DNA from: Podarcis raffonei
Lineage: Eukaryota > Chordata > Lepidosauria > Squamata > Lacertidae
Assembly (NCBI RefSeq): GCF_027172205.1
Contig: NC_070612.1
Span: 30,839,183 to 30,903,182, forward strand
Direction: 5' to 3'
DNA length: 64,000 nt
The notes under the pieces are model-generated. The model saw nothing but the letters and a program-made list of their open reading frames with translations, had not been told where the DNA came from and did no database searches. This document shows, one piece after another, positions 1 through 12,269 of this stretch; positions within the stretch are counted from its first letter, which is position 1, and every line of letters starts with the position of its first letter. Made by a program: the position numbers and the translations under genes.

Positions 1-79
1 ATATCAGATCAGTCTTTGATTCTCTCTCTCTGCATTAAAGCTTATACCGAGACAGGTTTTGAATGCTGGTATTTTAATA

Positions 80-380
80 ATGGGGATGCAAGTGGCGCTG
101 TGGGTTAATGGAATCATTAATAGCATGCTCAGTCCCTGCTCCTGCCAACCTAGCAGTTCGAAAGCACGTCAAAGTCCAAGTAGATAAATAGGTACCACTC
201 CAGCGGGAAGGTAAACGGCGTTTCCATTCGCTGCTCTGGTTCGCCAGAAGTGGCTAGGTCATGCTGGCCACATGACCCGGAAGCTGTCTGCGGACAAACG
301 CCGGCTCCCTCGGCCTATAGAGCGAGATGAGCGTGCAACCCCAGAGTCGGTCACAACTGGACCTAATGGTGAGGGTCCTT
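80..380 (+). mobile_element. Sauria/Squam1-type SINE with deleted head
   Basis: Body matches the other SINEs here (AGTAGATAAATAGGTACC, GGAAGGTAAACGGCGTTTCC, CCAGAGTCGGTCACAACTGG). Most of the tRNA-related head between GTGGGTTAA and GTCCCTGCTCC is missing and replaced by about 20 bp of foreign sequence, including the pol III B box. Confidence 0.85.
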
Positions 381-2406
381 ACTTTATAACAAAATTTCCA
401 AAGCATGTCCTTATTGTACCAAAGATAAACAGTTTCTATAAACCTGGACTCTGACGATGGGCCTCTTTGAGGCCAGTGCTGCTTGCCTGAGAGCTCCATT
501 TTCAGCAGTGATGTGCATCAATGCATAGGCAAACCCTTCGTCACACACATGCCATAAGTTTCAGCCTACACTTTACCTCTTATGAGAGTCATGCGGGAGA
601 AAGAATCTGGTAGGCAGGTGTCAGGAAATCAACCACAGAGGGGGCCAGATAGCAGTCGCTACCAGTTGTTTAAGGCACCAGCTACCACTCCTTATACAGC
701 ACTCGGGATCATGAGTCAGGATTATGACTCAGGATTATTTCCTGAGCAGTCGTCTGTATAGGCACGTCTGAAGGCTGTGTCTTGAATTATACCAAAGTCA
801 TTTAAGAAGAGCTGAGGATGTGGTGGTTTTGCTGCAAAGAAGTCCTTTCTGTTCACCAGCTGATTTGGTTTTGTAGTGATAATTATTAGGAACTGCAAGT
901 GGAACATGCAATAAAATGTTTCGCAAAATGGAATACTCCTCCTGCTCGGTGTGCCAGCCACGTCCTTTTCCAGGATATGCCATTACATTCCCTCTCCCTG
1001 GCTTTTTCTCCATTAGGTTTTTCCTAAATATTGCTTGTACTTCTGCAAATCTTTGGGTCCTCCAACCCTACAGAGACCTCTCCCTCGAGTATAGATGGTT
1101 CTGCTTTGATTACATAAACATCCACACTTGGAGAGTTCGCTATCATGATGTAGGATTAGAGCTGGTGTCGCATCTTGGCTAAGAGATTGGAGTATGGATC
1201 AAGAAGCCTTCGTTCTGAATCTCACCTCTGCCCTGACCTCGCTGTTAGCCTTAGGCAACCAATTCCCTCTCAGCCCCTCCGTCTGCAAGACAAGAATTAT
1301 AATCCCCACTGTGTTATTGTAAGGTTTAATGAAAAAAGGCATGTGAAGTCCTTGGAACTTTCAAAAGCAGCATACGAATGCTCAGCACAATTAAGTATTC
1401 CAAAAATGGGACATGGATAGGATGTGATGCTGGAGCACTGAGAGCAAGAAACACAAAGTAGGTTTCTGTCGTCTTATAACATTTAAAGCTGAGCTTGTAA
1501 TGAATGAACCGAAAAATACCATCAAATGCATCTCCTCATTGTAACGTCCGCATATGTTTAAGCTGAGATGCTTAAAAAACATTAAATGTGCAAATAAAAA
1601 GGACTATAGAAGGGCTACTTCTAAAACACCTCTCTTTGAGTACCTCCCATTTCTCATCAATTTAAATTTCCTGTATGGTATACAGATTGTGTTTTTATTG
1701 CCAGGCTTAGCATTGATTTTTAAGCGCTGTCTCGTATGGAAACAGAATGCGCGGCATGGGACCCAATTTGCCTAATCATTTGTAGAGCCTGGGGAGGGGA
1801 GACGGGTGGAGGCGCAGGTGGCAAAAGTGCTCATAGAAGGAGCACCTATTACTAAGGCAACCGAAAACCGTTAAATGGCTCTAATGGGATCTGCGCTTGC
1901 TTAAGCCCTAAATTACTGGCGCGTGGTTTTAAAGAGCACAAGCATTCACACTTTTCCCTCCTTGCCTCCTGATGATGGTGTTCTTAGTTTGCATGCATGT
2001 ATTTATAAGTCTTCTTTGAGGGGTGAGCCTGGTTGTCTCCAAATCCCTGTCCTAATCTTTACCATTGTTCTGGGTGGCATCAAACCTTCTTTGCCTCCGT
2101 GAGCTGGTTCCTGAAGGCTGTGTCCTAGTCGTATATAACTTGGCATCTTCCTTTTCTGCTACTGCATGCATTAAGAAATAACACATGTCGCACAGGGAGC
2201 TTTCTGGTTCAAGGACGCCCCACTTTGCTCTATCAAAAGGGGATTTGAATGGACTCATTAATGGAATATTTGAATGGAATCATTAATAGCATGGCATTAT
2301 GGCAAGGACACAGTAAAGACGGAAAGTGTTTGTGTGAGTGTGCATAACAACCACCCTTTTTTTCCAAACTCAGGAGGAAGAAAGCACCTTTTTCCAAGGT
2401 TTTAAG
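381..2406. other. Intergenic, no gene recognised
   Basis: Short open frames only, none with family resemblance. Contains at 2250-2293 the ATTAATAGCATG block also found inside the SINE at 110. Confidence 0.6.
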
Positions 2407-2510
2407 GAAACATATGATGCTGCCTTATACTGAATCAGAACATTACTCCATTTAGCTCAGTCTGCACTGACTGGCAGCAGCTCTCTGAAGTTTTGGACAG
2501 GTAAATTTGC
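2407..2510 (-). mobile_element. CR1-like LINE fragment
   Basis: ATGCTGCCTTATACTGAATC then CACTGACTGGCAGCAGCTCT, a recurrent squamate CR1 3' sequence. Confidence 0.55.
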
Positions 2511-2640
2511 TGTTAGCAGAACACATCATTCAAACATTTGTACACGCTTCATAATGTAAGATAAAGCCATGCTTTTTAGGTATGGCTTCTCCTTACTGGG
2601 ATGTTGGGTGCTGCTTAGGCAAGACTTACCTCATGCTTAA

Positions 2641-2994
2641 GTGGGACGCAGGTGGCACTGTGGGTTAAACCACAGAGCCTAGGACTTGCCAATCAGAAGG
2701 TTGGCAGTTCGAATCCCCGCGACGGGGTGAGCTCCCTTTGTTCGGTCCCTGCTCCTGCCAATCTAGCAGTTCGAAAGCACGTCAAAGTGCAAGTAGATAA
2801 ATAGGTACCGCTCCGGCGGGAAGGTAAACGGCATTTCCATGCACTGCTCTGGTTCGCCAGAAGCGGCTTAGTCATGCTGGCCACATGAGCCAGAAGCTGT
2901 ACGCCGGCTCCCTTGACCAGTAAAGCAAGATGAGCACACAACCCCAGAGTCGGCCACGACTGGACCTAATGGTCAGGGGTCCCTTTACCTTTAC
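2641..2994 (+). mobile_element. Sauria/Squam1-type SINE, full length
   Basis: tRNA-derived head with a B-box-like GTTCGAATCC, a unique body and a Bov-B-like 3' end with a (TTTACC) tail. Flanked by a 16-bp target-site duplication, 15 of 16 matching (2625-2640 and 2995-3010). A non-autonomous retroposon, not a tRNA gene. Confidence 0.93.
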
Positions 2995-3109
2995 CTTACC
3001 TCCTGCTTAACAGTGATGGGGCAGAAATTCAATTCAGTTTGCATTTAAAGGTGAAACTACAAGATCCAGCTGTGAATTCTGCTCGGCTATGAAGCTCATG
3101 AAATGATCT

Positions 3110-3110
3110 T

Positions 3111-3171
<61 letters not shown>
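3110..3171. repeat. (CT)n microsatellite
   Basis: About 30 uninterrupted CT units. Likely polymorphic; the open frame across it is a repeat artefact. Confidence 0.97.
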
Positions 3172-3172
<1 letters not shown>

Positions 3173-4432
3173 TTCATCTTGCTCACATAATTTATGTTAG
3201 AATAAAATGGGAATGGGTTGCCATGTGTACCACTCAGAGCTCCTTAGAGAAAGGGCCTGGTGGAAATGTAACTATTATTTACTGCCTGGTCCAATGGTCC
3301 CTCAATGCTGTCACAGAATTCATTCCTCCCTTCATAAGGCATGCCCAATAAAAAAAAGAAAAATCAGCACCACTGTGCAAATTAATAAAAATATTTAATA
3401 TAGAGTAATAATATATTTTTGTTTTAAAATATCCTAAGCAGGATAGATTTTACACAATAGATTTTACACAATAGAAATTTTTAAAAATCTACAATGGCAG
3501 GAATAGTTAATGGTCGAAAGCCATGGTCCAAAGGTACAGAATGTAATAACTGCTAAATCAAAGCAGGTCAAAAGTCTTTAGGTGGAAGACTTCTCAATGC
3601 TGCCTTGAGTATAAAACAGCAGGGAGGGGAGATGGATATAAATGAAATTATTCAATAGTATAATGATTAGAATCAAGCAAAAGCAGCATGGATATAAATT
3701 ACTCCATTAAAAGCCTTCAAGAATAAAATAAAATAAAAAGAGCTCAGCCTGGCCCTTGAAATTACATCATGGTTTGTGCCTCTCGTACTGGACTGGGTAG
3801 GCAGGGTGTTCTATAAATGCGGAGTCATGCAAGCACAAAAGGATTTGGAATCAGATCCAAACTCTTTAGAAGTAGCAATGGGATCAGTTCTTTTAAGTGA
3901 ATAGTACATTTGTTACCTTGAACGTTGGCTTCAATCTTTGCCATGCACTTCAGTAAAACTGGTTCTGGATGACTAGGAACTTCAGCCAGAAGCTTCAGCC
4001 AGTTTACTCCATAGATTTTTTTTGGAATTGATAAGCTCAGCACACTGTGATTTGAACACTGCAACATTTAAGCTTATCCCTGCAGCAGAACTAGTGGATT
4101 TTAAACATTCTAAAGCAAGCAGTAAACTTAAAATTTAAAAAAAACCACAACCACAACTTGCAATAGCCTAAAAAATGATGATTTTGTACAATTAAACAAT
4201 GCATTCTCATCCTTTTTTTTTAGATTTGTACATGATTATTATGATTATCAATTGATGTATAGACTACCTTCTAAACCGCCATCTCAAGGTGATTTACATA
4301 GAAGACAAGTTAATTTAGTTATGACCTGCTTGTAGCTTGAAATGCCGGCATTCTGGTGGCTTCAGTAGATCACTGCTGCCCTTCAGTGGCAAACACCAGA
4401 AAAACGCTACATTCATTTGTTAGTGGTGAACT
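3172..4432. other. Intergenic, no gene recognised
   Basis: AT-rich. A 14-bp unit (ATAGATTTTACACA) is repeated at about 3443-3472 and a possible LINE tail lies near 4225-4320. Nothing else seen. Confidence 0.5.
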
Positions 4433-4445
4433 ATATGATTTGAGT

Positions 4446-4834
4446 CACCAAAGAATTGATGCTTTTGAATTATGGTGCTGGAGGAGACTCTTGAGAGTCC
4501 CATGGACTGCAAGAAGATCAAACCTATCCATTCTTAAGGAAATCAGCCCTGAGTGCTCACTGGAAGGACAGATCCTGAAGCTGAGGCTCCAATACTTTGG
4601 CCACCTCATGAGAAGAGAAGACTCCCTGGAAAAGACCCTGATGTTGGGAAAGATGGAGGGCACAAGGAGAAGGGGACGACAGAGGACGAGATGGTTGGAT
4701 AGTGTTCTCGAAGCTACCAGCATGAGTTTGACCAAACTGCGGGAGGCAGTGGAAGACAGGAGTGCCTGGCGTGCTCTGGTCCATGGGGTCATGAAGAGTC
4801 GGTCACGACTAAACGACTAAACAACAACAACAAC
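4446..4834 (+). mobile_element. Bov-B (RTE clade) LINE 3' end
   Basis: 5'-truncated copy encoding the end of the Bov-B ORF2 (ELWCWRRLLRVPWTARRSN, QYFGHLMRREDSLEKTLML, then SRSRLND) and ending in (AAC)n. Perfect 13-bp target-site duplication ATATGATTTGAGT at 4433-4445 and 4835-4847. About 98% identical over some 180 bp with the copy at 59.3 kb, so young. The open frame is transposon coding, not a host gene. Confidence 0.93.
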
Positions 4835-4849
4835 ATATGATTTGAGTGG

Positions 4850-4975
4850 TGCAGCATACACACTGCCCAGGCTTGCATCCCGGGGAGGTCACTTTGGTGC
4901 TGCTAACACAGCGGTTTGACTTCACCCCCAGAGACTCACTCCATTGTCTTTCAAGACAGATGAATGCCAACAATA
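4850..4975 (-). repeat. Unassigned interspersed repeat copy
   Basis: Reverse copy: GGGGAGGTCACTTTGGTGCT then GCGGTTTGACTTCACCCCCA and CCATTGTCTTTCAAGACAGA. Lies just past the Bov-B target-site duplication. Confidence 0.6.
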
Positions 4976-4993
4976 TGATTTGAAGCCACATAA

Positions 4994-5160
4994 GGAGAGT
5001 CCTGCTGGCTCAGACCAAAGGCCCATCTAGCCTAGCTCTCAATTTTACAGTGGCCGACCAGATGCCCCTGGAAGCTTGCAAGCAGAACAGGGGGGGGGGG
5101 GGCTACAGAAGTTCTCTCCCACTGTTGTTTATCAGGGACTGGCTTTCAGAGGAACCCTAT
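4994..5160 (-). mobile_element. CR1/L3-like LINE fragment
   Basis: AGTCCTGCTGGCTCAGACCA and GGCCCATCTAGCCTAGCTCT with a G12 run at about 5091-5102. Adjacent to the Bov-B copy. Confidence 0.6.
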
Positions 5161-6630
5161 ACTGTACTTTCCAAAAAAATTAAAACTAGTTAAGTTCATC
5201 ATTCATAAATGTTGGTTACATGTCCATGAGAAAGCAATGTGGAACTTGGAAGCCCAATGGTTTCCCCAAGACTGTGTACACATCACCAGTGTGCTCCCAC
5301 CTCTGCTTTCTGAAGCCACAATCCCTCTATATTATGCTAAACATCACACCTCACACTTTGCCAGTTATCCCTTTCCTTGCAGTATTGGCTGAACTTTTCT
5401 GTTGTCAAAATGGGGTTTGCCCTAAGGTTGCCTGACGCTCATCACCTTTGCTGTATGCATGAGTGAAGAAAGGACCCTTCTCACAGAGGTAGATTTAGAT
5501 GTTTTTGTAGGTTTTGTAGGTCTTTCCATCTTCAAGAAAACTACGAGCTCATGTCGAAAGCTTTTTTAACTCGCCTGATCTATATGAAAGGATATTTTAG
5601 TGATGGATCCATCTGTATCCTGCAGCTTTTTGAGAAATACTTCTATTTGATGCAATCTTCCTCAAAGCAGCTTCCATCCAATTAGAAAATGGAAGCCATT
5701 GTTAACCTGAGGTATGTACACATCAGACGGCTGTTGCAAATGGACAGATCGAAGCTTCAGTGAATTGGGGCAGAGGCAGTGTTGGGGTGGCGCCACGCTG
5801 CAGGGGGCACCAAAGCAATGCTGTAGAATGGAGTAAGAGAGGCAGGGGGTGCCAAATTTTAGTGTTGCATAGGGCACTGCTGAAATCTAAGAGCCCAAAG
5901 TCCACCACTGATTGGGGTTTGGAGTGGGAAAAGAAATCAGGTAAAATGCGTCAGGTGAAGTACAGCAATGAAAGAAAGTGAACTGAAATGCGGGGGGGGG
6001 GTGAAACCTCTGCATTTTCAAGCTGCTCATGTGCACACAGCCAAAATGTCCATATCTCTATTTCATTTTGTAACATAAATTCTCTCTCAAAGTAAATTTG
6101 AAGAGCACATCATAAAGCATTAATAGGCATTGCATTTTGGCAGTATTGATCAATACAGCTATAAAAAGCAACTGTAAACGTTTTAATATCCCCAAGGTGA
6201 TCAATAAAATCAGAACTGTTCTTTCTTATAGATCGGGCAAGTTAAAAAGCTTTCATCATGGGCTTGCGATTTGCTCAGAGATTGAACCGACTTCCAAAAT
6301 ATCTAAATCTAGACCAGCAAGAAGATTCCTGTCTTCACTCATATATACAGCAAACATATTGGTGGTCAAGTGGCCTTAGATCATCCTCAATTAGGCTTGT
6401 GGCGGGGAGGAAATGTGATTTTTCAAGCCTTATTATTAGTGGAGTGGGGGAGTGTGCAGGTGTCATTGCAGTGTGTGTATATGTGCATGGTTGTGGTGTA
6501 TGCATGGCTGAAGTTTGTGTGTGGTGCCTACCACAGTTTGCAAATGTGCTCATGGGCCTAAAAGGGTTGGCACACCTTGCTGGGAGTAAGTCCCATTGAA
6601 TTCAGCTGGACTCACTTCTGAGTACACACG
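5161..6630. other. Intergenic, no gene recognised
   Basis: Only short overlapping open frames on both strands. A G9 run lies near 5992. No family recognised. Confidence 0.5.
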
Positions 6631-6641
6631 TATAGGACATA

Positions 6642-6999
6642 GTAAAGGTAAAGGGACCCCTGACCATTAGGTCCAGTTGTGGCCGACTCTGGGGTTGCGG
6701 CACTCAACTCGCTTTATTGGCCGAGGGAGCCGGCGTACAGCTAAGTACAGTCATGTGGCTAGCATGACTAAGCCGCTTCTGGCAAACCAGAGCAGCGCAC
6801 GGAAACACCGTTTACCTTCCCGCCAGAGCGGTACCTATTTATCTATTTGCACTTTGACGTGCTTTTAAACTGCTAGGTTGGCAGGAGCAGGGACCGAGCA
6901 ACGGGAGCTCACCCTGTTGCGGGGATTCGAACCGCCGACCTTCTGATCGGCAAGTCCTAGGCTCTGTGGTTTAACCCACAGTGCCACTCGTGTCCCTAG
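6642..6999 (-). mobile_element. Sauria/Squam1-type SINE, full length
   Basis: Complete reverse-oriented copy. Perfect 11-bp target-site duplication TATAGGACATA at 6631-6641 and 7000-7010. Confidence 0.94.
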
Positions 7000-7013
7000 T
7001 ATAGGACATAACT

Positions 7014-7094
7014 GTCAACTTTTCCCTTTTCTTGCGACGAATCCTATTCGGAATAAGGGAATTTCCCTTAAAAAAAAGGAAAACTTTGACAGCT
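7014..7094. mobile_element. Small palindromic element
   Basis: Inverted ends TGTCAACTTTTCCCTTTT and AAAGGAAAACTTTGACA around a TATTCGGAATAAGGGAATTT core. Looks like a short MITE; directly adjacent to the SINE duplication at 7000-7010. Confidence 0.5.
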
Positions 7095-8522
7095 ATGGTA
7101 TAGGATTGCACTGATCATTTCACCACCTTCTTTGTTTATTTCACAGACTCCTGCATCCTTTCTGCTGAGACCAAGCCAACCTCTAGTTTACAGTTTGCAC
7201 ATATGTTTGTGTACAATGAGTGTCATCAGCCTGGAAAAACCATGTAGGCAAGAGTCGTTTTAGCATCTAAAGCTGCCCTGAAGGCACCCAGCTGCTATTC
7301 ACCCTTCAGATCTCTTGCCTGCATATGCATGTCCATATGTGACTATGTTGCATTGGGGGTTGTCAAAACAGAACCCCCAAATTAGGGGAAGGGAGAAGAA
7401 TGAGACTGTTATTCTGAAACAAGACCATTCTAGGTTGCTCCTCTGAAAACGCCAAGTGCCAATGGCTACCTTTCATCCTGAATTCAGTTGCTTCCAAAGA
7501 CGTAGAAAGGGGATTTCTGATGTGAAGCTGCATGAATCAAGAGCCAGGGGTTTGTCAAGGAAACTGACTACACTAAATCAGTTTCCATGAAACCTGCTGA
7601 GAGCATTTGGGAGCAACAAAGCATATGTGGCATGAGAGGATTGCCACCAGGCAGACTCAGCCTGAATAACAGCCAAAGGCACTCACTTGCTAGCGTATGC
7701 TAACTGCTTACTAAAAGCAGTAAATCGGTCCACTCAAGAAAACTGCAGGTTCCTCGCTGATGGCAGTATCAGTAAACAAAGTGTTGATTGGCAGTTAACA
7801 AAATTATATAAATGATGCTCGCCAGAAAACGTATTCCATGGCTAAGAACTGAAATGGGTCATTAGTCTGGACAACCATTAGAATGATTGGGCATCTCTAT
7901 TCCTTGATCCCTTAACAACAGATTGGCTTGTGTAAATATCCCTGCTCAGGTACAACGACTGAAATGAATGCCCCTGCTCTAGCCATCGCCTCGCCCCCAG
8001 CCGAAACCTCATTTACTGGGGTCTCACCAGTTCTCACCAGAAGCTGCTGACTCTACACAACCCTGGTGGTCAGGTGGGACACCTGCATGGGGTTCCACTG
8101 CCTGAGGCACCTGCTTCAGTCTGCCTCATGGGCGGGCTGGCCCTGCCTAAGGAAGCTACTGTTACCATCCTTTATTTCCAGCTCACATCATCTATTGCCG
8201 GTTAAAAGGAAAAGAGCTACATGTCCCAGCCTGCCTTTAGAAAGTTTTTGTTCTTCCCTCCCCCTTCAGAAAAATAATCAGACTGTGATTAATAAATAAT
8301 TAAACTTTGTTTTAAAGCATATTGTAGAATGTATTTTGCTGTTTGTATCGTAATGTGCACTGCAATGTGTTTGATAGAGTGGTCTTCTTTCTGGTCAGGT
8401 GAAAGTTTGTTTAACTGTCCCTGGGGGGCCTTAAGTGACAACTGAGAGGAGAGAGTGGAGACAGGACTCCATAGGCAAAAGGAGAATAGAAGAGATGCAT
8501 ACCTTGGGCTCCATCTCTGTAA
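7095..8522. other. Intergenic, nothing recognised
   Basis: No coding or repeat signal I can name. Confidence 0.5.
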
Positions 8523-9015
8523 ACATAAGCATAAGAGAACCTGCTGGATGAGGCCAATGACCCATCTAGTCCAGCATCCTGTTCTCACAATGGCCAACTA
8601 GATGCCTGTGGGAAACCAGCAAGCAGGATTCAAGCACAAGGGACCTCTCCCCATCCTGTGCTTTCCAGCAACTGGTATTCAGAAGCATTTGTGGCTCCAA
8701 CTGCGGAAGCAGAGCAGAGCCATCATGGCTAGTAGCCTTCAATAACCTTCTTCTCCCTGAATTTGTCTAATCTTCTTTTAAAGCCATCCAAGCTAGTGGC
8801 CATCACTACTTCCAGTGGCAGTGAGTTCCATAGTTTAACTGCACTATGTGAAGAGGTACTTTCTTTTTTCTGTCCTGAATCTTCCAACATTCACCTTCAA
8901 TGGGTGTCCAGGTGTTCTAGAGTTATGAGAGAGGAATAATTCTTTTTTTAAAAAAACTCTCTATCCACTTTCTCCATTCCATGCATACTTTTCTAAGTTC
9001 TATCATGTTACCTCT
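8523..9015 (-). mobile_element. CR1/L3-like LINE 3' end
   Basis: Begins GAGAACCTGCTGGATGAGGC and CCATCTAGTCCAGCATCCTG and continues to CTATCCACTTTCTCCATTCC. The reverse strand carries a decayed CR1-type ORF2 C terminus. Fragments of the same family occur at 12985-13085 and 4994-5160. Confidence 0.7.
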
Positions 9016-9029
9016 TATTTGCTTTTCCT

Positions 9030-9521
9030 GTAAACTGACTGGGAGGTTAGGAGGAGAAGATTGGGAGCAGGTGTCAGAGGCTGAAGGGGCAACAGGGTTT
9101 AGTGAGGAGGAAGAGCCTGTGATAGGGAGCAGTTCAGACTCCAAGGCTGGAGCAGAGGAGGGGGTTGGTCAAAGGACTGCTGAAGAATCCAAGGAATCTT
9201 CCTCTCTTACTGCAACAAGCTCTCCTCCCCACTGGTCTCCAAGAACTCACAGAGAAATGAGAAGAACAGAACAGAGGTCAGAGGTGCGCAGATGCAGTTT
9301 GAGACTGTGAAACACCCAGGAGAGAAGGAGCCTTAGAGAGGGTGGAAGGCAGGGACCTTCAGTTCTGGCAACTGCTCCATAGGGGCAAGACCTTTGGGGG
9401 AGTGTTGCTGAGACCACAAGGGCAAGTTGTATGTTCATTTCCTTGAATAAAGAGTTAACTTCACTGACAACGGAGATCTGCTTCCTTTATTGCTGACCTG
9501 CATCTGACTCCAGCCCTGACA
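9030..9521 (+). mobile_element. LTR-like fossil repeat (family unassigned)
   Basis: Ends in CCAGCCCTGACA, contains an AATAAA near 9449, and shares a block with the inverted repeat at 15.3-15.45 kb. Termini and poly(A) signal suggest a solo LTR-like remnant of a retrovirus-like element; broken and old. The left border is uncertain. Confidence 0.35.
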
Positions 9522-11008
9522 GTATGAATCGGGAAAGCTTGCTTTTAAATGCAAACATAATTGGATTTCTCTTCCATCCCTACCCCCAACACACAGTGGG
9601 GGTTTTCCCTACAGAATTCCAGTCCAAAGTGAGCTGCTCCCAGGCTGGCCCAATGCGGAGTAGTGAAAGTGGCGTAGCTGCATGTCCAGCTCAGTGGTCA
9701 CAGTTAGCCAGCATTGTCTGAGTAGGTGCTCCTCTTTCCCAAAGTCAGCAAAGAGCCATCGGGGTGACCCCAGGGAAGCGGGAAACAGGGTGGGCGCCCC
9801 TGGCAGGAACAGGACACATCCCACAGGAGTGGCAAGGAGGGAACAGCCCTCAAGGGGGCGAAATTTAAAGGGCACCTTTTGAATTTTACTGTCCCTATAA
9901 TTTGGCTGCCCTGGAAAGTCACACTGGTGGTAACAACTCAAACCTGACCTCACCACAAATCTCTTCCCCAGCCTCATCCAGATAAACAGCAGTACGACCA
10001 GCACTGAAAGGGTTGCTCCACTCCACAATGCATGCTGATATTGAAATGCTTGTGTACAGTAAAAAACACTTAACATTTTTTTTAAAAAAGCTATATTGTT
10101 CACCCTGAGAAATCAAAATCAACATTGCCACCTGCCGTTTCTGAGTTTCATGGCATTCGCACAGAGGTGAAAAGTCTCATCTGATGTTGCTGCCTCCTCT
10201 GGTGCAAAGACAGATGCACTTAAGGGAAACAAACTCTGCAAAATAAAACGATGTGCCAAGAAAGCCTTAGGCACAATGACGGCACTAAAATAAAACCTTG
10301 CTTGGCAACAACTGCTGCAATGTGACTGATGCCGGCAATGGATGAGGGTAGAAGAGGACTCCTGCAGCAGCTTCCCAGAAACCTTGTGGCAATACTGAGG
10401 AAAAAACCCCAGAAAGCTGGCATTCATACGCTGGCAGGAAAGAACCATTTGTTAATGCCAGCAGCTGCCTTAGAAACTGCTTGCTTAAGGGATTAGAGCA
10501 TCATGTCTTCAGTTTTGCAGTGGATTTTGGATATAAAGCAGCTCTGACCGCAAGGGCATGTCTTACGGTTATAGGGGGAAGAACAAGCATGTTTTATTTC
10601 TATATGCTGGATTTAAATGGCTTTAAGAGCAAATCCTTCTCCCCAGAGGAACCCTGGGAAGTGTAGTTTGGCACTTTGATTCCTAGGATCATGACATGAC
10701 AGCGCAGGTGGCGACCTGCAACAAAATGCTGCAGCATATCTGCTACTAACCAGGGCCAGCCCTACCATTAGGCAAGGTGGTGGCTGATTTTCAGTGACAT
10801 GAAAGGACAGCAAAGTGTTGGAATTTAAACCAGTTCTGTAGGATTGAAGTCATTCCCACCAGTAATATTCATAATCACACTTAGAAACCATCAGTGGAAG
10901 GACAATGAAATAAATGTGGTGGTGGTGGGGTGTCATAAAATGAGTTTGAAAAATCCCAGAATAAAGGGTTAGCAGAATAACTGCAGGCTGGTGAATGTGT
11001 CATATGTA
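9522..11008. other. Intergenic, nothing recognised
   Basis: Holds a 164-codon minus-strand open frame (10103-9609) with no recognisable domain and overlapping frames of similar length on both strands; more like an old repeat than a gene. Confidence 0.45.
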
Positions 11009-11391
11009 AAGATAAAGGTAAGGGACATCCTGATAGTTAAGCCCAGTCAAATTTGGCTATGGGGTGTGGTGCTCATCTCCGCTTTCATACCAAAGGAGTT
11101 GCATTTGTCTGCAGACAGCTTTTCCAGGTCATGTGGCCAGCATGACTAAACCACATCTGGTGCAACAAGACACCGAGACTGAAGCTAGAGTGCATGGAAC
11201 GCCGTTTACCTTCCCGCCACAGTGGTACCTATTTATCTACTCACACTGGTATGTTTTTGAACTGCTACATTGGCAGGAGCTGGGATGGAGCAACGAGAGC
11301 TTACCCCGTCGCATGGATTCGGACTGCCAATCTTACAATTGGCAAGCCCAAGAGGCTCGGTGGTTTACCACAGCACCACCTGCATCCCTGA
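11009..11391 (-). mobile_element. Sauria-type SINE, older divergent copy
   Basis: Same layout as the others but strongly diverged; it keeps the longer TCTGCAGACAGC stretch in the body seen also at 59.99 and 30.3 kb, suggesting an older subfamily. Confidence 0.85.
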
Positions 11392-12269
11392 GTGTCTTAT
11401 TACTGTTTCACAAGAAGCATTGGCACCAGGAAAGTGAAGCATAATGTAAGATGGACTGAAATGTAAATTCAAAGTTCAAATATAGCTGAAAGCTGTAACT
11501 CTACATTCCCTGAGAAAGCAACTCAGGGGCCATGGGATGGGGCAGATCTACCACTCCTGTGTCAGAGCCTCTCTCTACAGGGAGCACCATTTCCTAAAAG
11601 TATTGTATGGAGTTGTCCACTGGAAAACCCAAACCTAGAACAGTTTATGGCCTCTTGTTCCTCTGTATCCACCTCCCATTACCTCTCTCGCCTTACTTAA
11701 TTTGAATTAACAAACATCCAGTGCTGAGTGATGCAAAGGATTGTGTCCTTAATCAATACAGGCAATTATAAATGGTGGTTGGCTGTCCTCAGGATTGATT
11801 GCAGCTTGTCTGAGGTCAATAAAAACATCTATCGAAAGCTCAAATAGTCACATCAGTCCCTCCCTATTTTGCATTATTGCTATTTATACCTGAAGAGAAG
11901 GGCACAGTTCATTACAAAGAGAATTTCCTTCCTCAGTAAATTGTGAATATCATCCTTCGCAACTGAAATGTCTTATTTTGAAAGCATTAGATATGGAAGA
12001 ACTATTTTTGCAATATGAACATTAAAAAGTGTGCCTGTAGCAGAGCGTCATCCACTGGGCATAGCCGCTGCAGGACCTCCACCCATTCCAGCTGGCCTTT
12101 GCATGAGAAAATGCTGCACATGCCCCATTAAGGTGAATGCTAATCTCTCTTATTACCAGAAGAGGGAGTCAGACTCACACTTTTGGGTAGCAGCAGAGAG
12201 ACAAAAGTCTTCCGTGGTATCAGAGTCAAAGAGGCAAGGTGTCTAAGCCTCAGCAAAATGCAGGACTAA
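11392..12269. other. Intergenic, nothing recognised
   Basis: No coding or repeat signal I can name. Confidence 0.5.

Noticed and set aside
2641-2720. tRNA gene suggested by A/B-box-like sequence
   Set aside because: It is the head of a SINE; the same head recurs in other copies and is followed by a SINE body.
3103-3351. Leu-Ser repeat protein
   Set aside because: Translation of the (CT)n microsatellite.
4356-4820. 154-codon plus-strand open frame as a host gene
   Set aside because: It is the Bov-B ORF2 end with an (AAC)n tail and target duplication.
9609-10103. 164-codon membrane-like minus-strand frame as a novel gene
   Set aside because: One hydrophobic stretch only, overlapped by open frames on both strands, no splice or promoter context, surrounded by repeats.
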